Shown here one piece after another: positions 58,470 to 64,000 of a DNA stretch of 64,000 bases; positions within the stretch are counted from its first letter, which is position 1; every line of letters begins with the position of its first letter. The translations under genes were made by a program, and so were the position numbers. The DNA is from Poa pratensis (taxonomy: Eukaryota; Streptophyta; Magnoliopsida; Poales; Poaceae). The stretch lies in NCBI GenBank assembly GCA_947311845.1, contig CAMZMU010000081.1:1-64000 (forward strand). Reading direction: 5' to 3'. The notes beneath the pieces are model-generated. The model had not been told where the DNA came from. It saw only the letters and a program-made list of their open reading frames with translations, and did no database searches.

Positions 58470-58910
58470 CTCAGTATTTCCCAGATCTAATGTGTGTTCA
58501 GGGTCGAGAACGGCCATGATAGGCAGCCATGATAGACATTCAGACTCGATTGACGCCACACGCGGGTACTTTAGCCCTTCTGAATTATCTCTATTACCGT
58601 TAAGTAGGTCTTCGCGCGGCTCAGTATTTCCCGGGAATGTGTGTTCAGGGTCGAGAATGGCCATGATAGGCATCAAACTCATGAATGACGCCACACCCAG
58701 TAGTTTGGCCACATAATGCAAAGATACTTCTAACTTAAGGTACCGTTAAGTAGGTCTGCGCGCGGCTCAGTATTTCCCAGGTGTAAACGCGTGTTCAGGG
58801 TCGTTGAGAACGGCCATGATAAGCAGCCATGATAGGCATCAGTCTCATGAATGACGCCGCGCCCCAGTACTTTGGCCGCATAGTGCGAGATACTTCTGAC
58901 TTAAGACGAG
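58470..58910. repeat. tandem repeat, three units of about 148 bases
   Basis: ctcagtatttccc begins units at 58470, 58620 and 58766. Each continues with gtgttcagggtcg, aacggccatgata, aatgacgcc and, in the later units, tttggcc.gcata..gc.agatacttct. Divergence between units is moderate. Confidence 0.88.
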
Positions 58911-59029
58911 AATAATCAGGATTATTGCTTTTATCGGCTGAAATAGCCGTGACGAGCTCTAATTAGCTTTGATGATAACCAGCTCTGATTAGCTGTAGAT
59001 GTGGTACAGCGAGTCACCTGTTTTAACTC

Positions 59030-59265
59030 AAATATTGATAAGATAATGATTCATTAATGACTCATAAACTGATGTAATGATGAGTTGTTTGCGACTCATA
59101 AAATGATATGGGGGTAAATCGCTATGCGACTCATAAATTGATATGACAATAAGTCGATGATGATTAATAAAATGATATGATGATAAATCATGAAATCATA
59201 TAACGATCTGTCATAAATTGATATAATGATAAGTCATAGAATGACAAATGAATCGCCAAATATCA
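59030..59265. repeat. degenerate GACTCATAAAATGATATGA repeat
   Basis: Five or more loosely repeated units of gactcataaa..gatat.atgat..gt at about 40-base spacing. AT-rich, no coding. Confidence 0.7.
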
Positions 59266-59954
59266 ATACTTGAACATGTAGTGGTGATCTTGATATTCAA
59301 TGCAAGCTGTAAATAGCTAGACTTTGCAATGCGAGTTATAAAGAACTCTAATTTGACGAACGTATTGAGAAGTAGATGTAATTAAATCTACAAAAGCTGA
59401 TATAAATTCAAAGTCTACGACATGATATAATATGAGTCGCAAAGACATTTAATAAAAGGCATAATAACCTAGATATGCAGCGCCCCCGAGATAAACTCGT
59501 AGGTGAACTTAATTTTATTGATAAAAGTAAAAGGTTATGAAATTTCGAGCATGGTAGCAACTTATCTTGTTTTTAGTCTCCTGGCGTTGACGGCGAGGTA
59601 TAATCCGCGTTCAGCTCATCAAGCCATTGAGTCGCCGTGATATGCTGTACAGCAACAATTGTTGAATCGGCGACGATGCGGCTGATTTTTGAAGTCGCGT
59701 GCTGATCTGTTGAGTCGCACGTTGTTGAATTGAGCTGATCCCATCTTCCGTACTTTCCTTTTTCCTTTTTGTCTCTTCTTGGAATTTTTCTTTTGATCCT
59801 CGTAGGAAACATGAATATGTGATAGCCATCAGAGAGCGATCCAATTTGAAATGAGTCGTCTGGCTGGTGAGACACATGAGCCGTCTACATGGTGCGACGA
59901 TTAGTCGCCACCGTTGTTGATGAAAAGGTGTTCGTCTGACTCTGCCATGCGGCC

Positions 59955-60146
59955 GATGGAAGACGATAAGTCGCGCATGAGGACGAGGTCGAAGTCGAGC
60001 CCCCGCGCCCTTGCGGCTGATGGAAGACGATAAGTCACGCTTGAGGACGAGGTCGAAGTCGAGCCCCCGTGCCCTTGCGGCTGATGGAAGACGATAAGTC
60101 GCGCTTGAGGACGAGGTCGAAGTCGAGCCCCCGCGCCCTTGCGGCT
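59955..60146. repeat. three 64-bp tandem units, nearly identical
   Basis: Units start at 59955, 60019 and 60083 (gatggaagacgataagtc ... cccttgcggct). They differ at only about three positions. The period is not a multiple of three. A recent expansion inside the LARD-like LTR. Confidence 0.93.
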
Positions 60147-60725
60147 GAAGTTGCGCAGGCATTAGAGTCGCTTGACGACTCGCCGTTTAGTACGTAGCTT
60201 GACACTCCAGGTTTCTTGTCAAATTTATTTGATCAATCGTACGCCAAGGACGATATCATTGTCAAGCCTCGGGTGCTGGTATGGTGAGTCGCCGTGTTCT
60301 GGCGATCCGACGATGAGTCGTTGTTACTGATTTTGATGAGCCGCGCATAATCATAGCGTGAGCCGCGATGCCTGCTTGCTTCATCTCCTTGAATATGCAC
60401 GTGGTAAACACACGTGCGAACTGGGTCTTGAGGTAATCGGATGTACTTGGTTGATCACCTATGCCTTGATTTGATGCATGGAAAAGTGCGACTTATCGTC
60501 CGTTCGCCTTCTGTTTTTTCTGAGTTGTGCTGGGATCTTCATATTAAGCACAAACTTAAGTCGTCAGCTGTGCAAACCTCGGCCGTGCTGACTTGATTGT
60601 TTATCTTCTTGCCTTGGGTCCTCGAACGGTGGCGGGAGAGTTTTAATCTCCATGCCTCACGTGAGTGATATTTACAGATTGGTCGCGGCGATGTTGTCGT
60701 GTTGGAGCGAGCAGCAGAATATTAG

Positions 60726-61463
60726 TCGGACCTTGTATACCGTCTTTTGTCAAAACACCTGAGTTTTTCTCAAAACACGCCTTCGGAAGCCGGCGATCAA
60801 GCTCCAGACAAACCGGGTAACATTTTCAGCCCTGGCACACTGACACGGACGGTTTGCGCGGGGTTCACTGCACCCCCACCATCCCCAGAGAAGATCAAGA
60901 AGTCTAAGAAGATATGTAGGCAAGGCACCTCTACGAGCCAACCAGCTCCTAAGGTTATCCGGGGTCATGAAGACATGACATCACCCCGTGCGGATAGCTT
61001 GACCCGAGTTCATGTAGCTGGTAAACCGTTGCTACCTCCGGAGCTGCTCTGCCTCGCAAAAGGACCCATGCTCTCTTTGCATGAAGCTATCTTGATGATG
61101 GAGGGCCTGCTTCTTAAAGACAAGAATCCAAATTACCCAGTGTTGACGGTCCAGGTACCAAAGAACGTGGACTTCGTTACTGAAGCCCCCGCCGATCTGT
61201 TCTTCAAAGCGTTCGAGGACGTCTTCAACCTGTTTCACTCTAGACGGCTGGACTATAACTTGGTCCGCCTATACGCGATCAATATGGCGATGAAGATCCA
61301 GAGAGATGTTGCCCCGTACGTCACGGTAGTGGATCCCTACTACATGCGTGACAGTCAGCCGGTGGAAGGATCAACGACACGGGATAAGGCCACGGAGTAC
61401 CTGAAGAGGTTCATGCTGAACAACAAGAGGAAGAACAACCTTCTTCTACCTTTCTTTCCCGAG
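60726..61463 (+). pseudogene. CACTA gene, 3' part (Ulp1-associated region), catalytic core missing
   Basis: Coding resumes after the LTR insert and opens fully from 60747. It reads PSEAGDQAPDKPGNIFSPGT, a basic linker, then ELLCLAKGPMLSLHEAILMM, FNLFHSRRLDYNLVRLYAIN, VVDPYYMRDSQPVEGSTTRD and KRKNNLLLPFFPE. This is the stretch that precedes the Ulp1-type cysteine protease core in grass CACTA proteins. It stops at a good donor (GTAAGT at 61464). The His and Cys catalytic blocks are not found downstream, so the protease is truncated. Confidence 0.78.
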
Positions 61464-61835
61464 TAAGTACACATCCGCTCGCCGCCGTCGTATCTTATGC
61501 TTTCTTATAGATTTCTTCCGTTGTTGATCCTTTCCACTGCATTTTTTCCGACTAGGGACATGTACTCTGTTTGATCCTAGTTTAGGCGGTCATGAAAACT
61601 TCATTTATACTAAGACTTGTGTGAACTTTTGTACCAGTTAATTGTCACTATATATGTATGTATCTCGGACTCTAAGTGATGTGATGACATATTTATCTGT
61701 CTGTTTTAATACCGTGTCAAAATATATTACTGTTTCTATTATTTTCTATATAAATACTGTAATATACATGTATTATTGTCAAATTAATACAACAAATAAT
61801 CGATAATACAGCAAATAATCGATAATTCAGCAAAT
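61464..61835. other. intron-like / non-coding CACTA tail
   Basis: AT-rich, no coding. The Ulp1 core would be expected here or just after, but is absent. Confidence 0.5.
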
Positions 61836-62066
61836 AATTTAGTGGCGCATGGTAAATAATTTTGTGGCGCACGAAGCAAGTGCGCCACAGATAAATTATT
61901 GTCAAATTCATCAACACATGGACTAATATTTCTGTGGCGCATGAGCAATATTTCGGTGGCGCATGCTGGAAGTGCGCCACAGAATTTGCTACTTTCTGTG
62001 GCGCACCCACCATGCGCCACAGAAAGCTATTTTGGTGCGCCACAGAAAGGCACTTCCCTACTAGTG
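61836..62066. repeat. CACTA right subterminal repeats and terminus
   Basis: Eleven or so copies of gtggcgca or tgcgccac within 230 bases in both orientations, mirroring the left end. The terminus reads CACTAGTAGGGAAG on the minus strand. Confidence 0.88.
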
Positions 62067-62489
62067 GATCCATCATCCACCACCACCAAAATCCGTGGGC
62101 AAGCACGACACTTCTACACCAAAGGGCGAAGATCGTTGACGAAAGGTATAATCATCTCCAATCTTCTCCCCTTGTCATTCCTTTGTGAGTCACACTATAT
62201 CTTTGCGATTACCATGTCCTATTGAGGCTAGCTCTTGATGATTGATTGGGCTTTGCACATTTGTACCGTGTAGTTTCCGAGCAACAATTGCATGCGCTAG
62301 TTCTTGATACATATATCTTGTGTTGGCATAAAAAGAAGTGGGTGTGCAAAAGAGCAAAGAATCAAAAGAGAAAAGAGAAAAAAAAACAAAAAGTGCAAGA
62401 AAAGAAAAGAAGAAACACCACTTGCCATATCTCTTGTAGGAAGCGCGCAAGCTCGATGAACATCTAGTAGGTGGTACTTTTTGTGCAAA
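62067..62489 (+). other. probable leader of outer gypsy element, part 2
   Basis: Resumes after the CACTA end. Leader-like, with a purine-rich tract (62340-62415) like that at 240-290 of the first gypsy copy. It is cut at 62489 by a Helitron end. The assignment to the element starting at 29601 is positional. Confidence 0.45.
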
Positions 62490-63097
62490 CTAGCAGGGTG
62501 ACCCCCGCATTTGTGCGGCTAGATTTTGGATGATGATAAATTATTGCTATTGTATATTTACTTAAAACTGGGAAAATTCACCCTCTGAGCCATGATCAGT
62601 TCAAGTAATTTTTTATTACCATAAAAGGTTTGATCGATTGACTAACCTCTTTGTGGTAGCCTTTCCGATCGAGGACTTCTTGTAATCATGTTTTTTTTTA
62701 CAGATTCTCGTCATACACTATTTTTGTTCTATCACATGCTCAACTAATGTGCTTCCTCCATATCACAATGCAAAACTTGTATAAGTTTGACTATGAATGT
62801 CATTTGCTTTATTGAGAATGTAAATTTGAAAATAATAAGAATTATATTTTTAAAATATTTCTGGCATAATTTTTTGTCTGTACACATATTCTCTTGTTGC
62901 TCTCCCTGTACACTAATATGGATTATGAATGAACTCTAACTCACATACACCATTATAGTATTATTTACTCAGAAAGAACATCCCATATACTCTATTTCGT
63001 GTGAACAAATATGGTAGCTTAATCGCCCTCCATGTGTTGCCGACAGGTGGTTTGCAACCATTTTACCAAAGGACAACAATCGCGACAAAGTTAGATG

Positions 63098-63310
63098 TAA
63101 ACCAATAAATATTTTATGCACAAAATTGAGTATTTCAAGTTCTTTTACATTTTTAAATAATACTTAAATTCTTCTGTGTCAATCCTTTAGTATTTCTAAA
63201 TTTTCCAAACCAATAAAAAAATTATGCACAAAATTGAGTATCTCAAGTTCTTTTACATTTTTAAATAATACTTAAATTCTTCTGTGTCAATCCTTTAGTA
63301 TTTCTAGGTA
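63098..63310. repeat. 108-bp tandem duplication
   Basis: The block from accaataaa/atgcacaaaattgagtat through caatcctttagtatttct occurs twice (tatgca at 63115 and 63223) with very few differences. Confidence 0.93.
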
Positions 63311-63883
63311 TAAAAGGCAGGTAAAAGAAGAATTCATTTATTTCTGTGTCTTCCGAAACTGCATGCAAGATACCTAGAAGAGAGGTAAAAGCAGGAGTAT
63401 CAAGGCCAGTCGTACTTGCATGTTGGCAAAAAATCAGATCTTATACTTTAAGGCGTAATTAGATGCATGATCAAACCTATCATATGATTACTGACCAATT
63501 TTAGTGAAGACTGAAGAGTCGTAAATGCATATGGACATCAACTTTGTAGGGATTTTTGTTCTTCAACTGCTCTTGTATGATACTGATGGCTAAATAGGAC
63601 ACCTGCTCACATATTAGGATATTGCGGTCCAGGTCTATGTTGACTCCGTACATCCTGGCTCAAAATACAAATTATAGAGTATATCTGCAGTAAACAATAT
63701 CAATAAAAATTACTACTTGAGTTCATAAACTTAAATCTAAGGAGATTCCTACAGCTATGAAACTATTTAAATTGTTCACTTATTCTATGTCGTTTTTGTG
63801 TGTACAGGGCAAGATTTACAAAAGTATGTTTGACGGTGGCATTGGAGATGAAAGGAAGGTAAAAAGATGAGAAATGACAGTTT

Positions 63884-63967
63884 CCAGGACAAATATTGTG
63901 CGCAATGAAGAAAAAGAAGTATCACCCAGGACAAATATTGTGCGCAATGAAGAAAAAGAAGTAGCAC
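63884..63967. repeat. 42-bp tandem duplication
   Basis: ccaggacaaatattgtgcgc with the following aatgaagaaaaagaagta starts at 63884 and 63926. The two units differ by one or two bases near the end. Confidence 0.93.
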
Positions 63968-64000
63968 CCAGCACCTAACAGCCAAGGCCCTTCATGGCTG

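Larger units (their letters stand above)
53148..60716 (-). mobile_element. large minus-strand LTR (LARD-like, likely solo LTR) inserted in CACTA gene
   Basis: Starts TGTGGGATTAG at 53148 and ends ...gagcgagcagca at 60716, so the minus strand reads TG...CA. After removing the Helitron it is 4.9 kb. On the minus strand it carries a promoter-like tatataagg (near 53376-53384) and a downstream leader. No gag or pol is present. A coding-free LTR of about 5 kb fits LARD-type elements of Triticeae (Sukkula/Erika-like), but the family is inferred. The expected 5-bp duplication is not clean: gtaag on the left, something like attag on the right. Confidence 0.65.
48641..62066 (+). mobile_element. CACTA (En/Spm) element with nested insertions
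   Basis: The right end is clear: CACTAGTAGGGAAGTGCC on the minus strand, ending at 62066. Both ends carry many inverted and direct copies of the subterminal motif tctgtggcgca / tgcgccacaga (48655-48790, 49230-49260, 61840-62050). The left terminus near 48641-48652 (gggcctagtcctgtgcgcca) lacks a visible CACTA start, so it is probably truncated. Gene content: a Transposase_24-type gene and a Ulp1-associated region, but no TnpD-type transposase. A 7.6-kb LTR-derived insert sits inside the gene. Confidence 0.82.
62490..64000 (-). mobile_element. Helitron, 3' end on minus strand, running off the window
   Basis: The minus strand ends ...GGGGGTCACCCTGCTAG at 62490, preceded by a hairpin with 5-base stems (CCGCA/TGCGG, 62505-62518). 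The flanking base is A on the plus strand (62489), that is T next to the 3' end, as expected. No 5' Helitron end (reverse complement of TCTA...) was found before 64000. Mostly AT-rich with no recognised gene. Confidence 0.75.

Noticed and set aside
62750..62870. A further Stowaway-like MITE
   Set aside because: cttcctccatatcacaatgc resembles a MITE start, but no matching inverted end or TA duplication was found.

Overview
The window looks like nuclear DNA of a grass, most likely Triticeae (wheat, Aegilops, rye or barley type). It holds one broken-up host gene in a sea of nested transposons: Stowaway MITEs, Ty3/gypsy elements of several lineages, CACTA elements, Helitrons and a short plastid DNA insert. 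There are no bacterial-style operons or CRISPR arrays. These calls come from reading the sequence and from family knowledge; no database search was run.

Layout. 1-11437: two near-identical copies of a chromovirus-like gypsy internal region facing each other (left arm + strand 710-5282, right arm - strand about 6838-11437), with one LTR of the left copy (about 5540-6353) between them. 11438-12980: LTR scraps, an unclassified segment and two Stowaway MITEs. 12981-23426 (- strand): the only convincing host gene, a plant O-fucosyltransferase-family (DUF246/PF10250) gene with nine coding exons, a signal anchor and two single-base frame breaks in the last exon. 23571-30504: an AT-rich minisatellite, a 33-bp minisatellite, two CACTA-type termini of one family, a poly(A) retroposon with a 19-bp target duplication, and an LTR fragment carrying a plastid trnS-UGA piece.

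30505-64000 is a deep nest. A gypsy LTR (29600-30504 continuing at 48206-48332) was hit by a Tat-like element (30505-48200, TSD CGGTT). That element's antisense gene was in turn split by a young Athila-like element (34926-45443, TSD CACGT, LTRs differing only by short indels). The leader of the outer gypsy element continues at 48333 and is interrupted by a CACTA element (about 48641-62066) with a Transposase_24/Ulp1-type gene. The CACTA gene is interrupted by a 7.6-kb insert (53148-60716) that reads as a large minus-strand LTR, and this LTR contains a complete non-autonomous Helitron (53521-56182). The 3' end of a second Helitron (minus strand) starts at 62490 and runs off the window.

A theme through the window is the single-base deletion, often in a homopolymer: in the host gene, in the youngest retrotransposon and between the inverted gypsy arms. 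Some apparent pseudogenes may therefore be intact loci seen through an indel-prone sequence.
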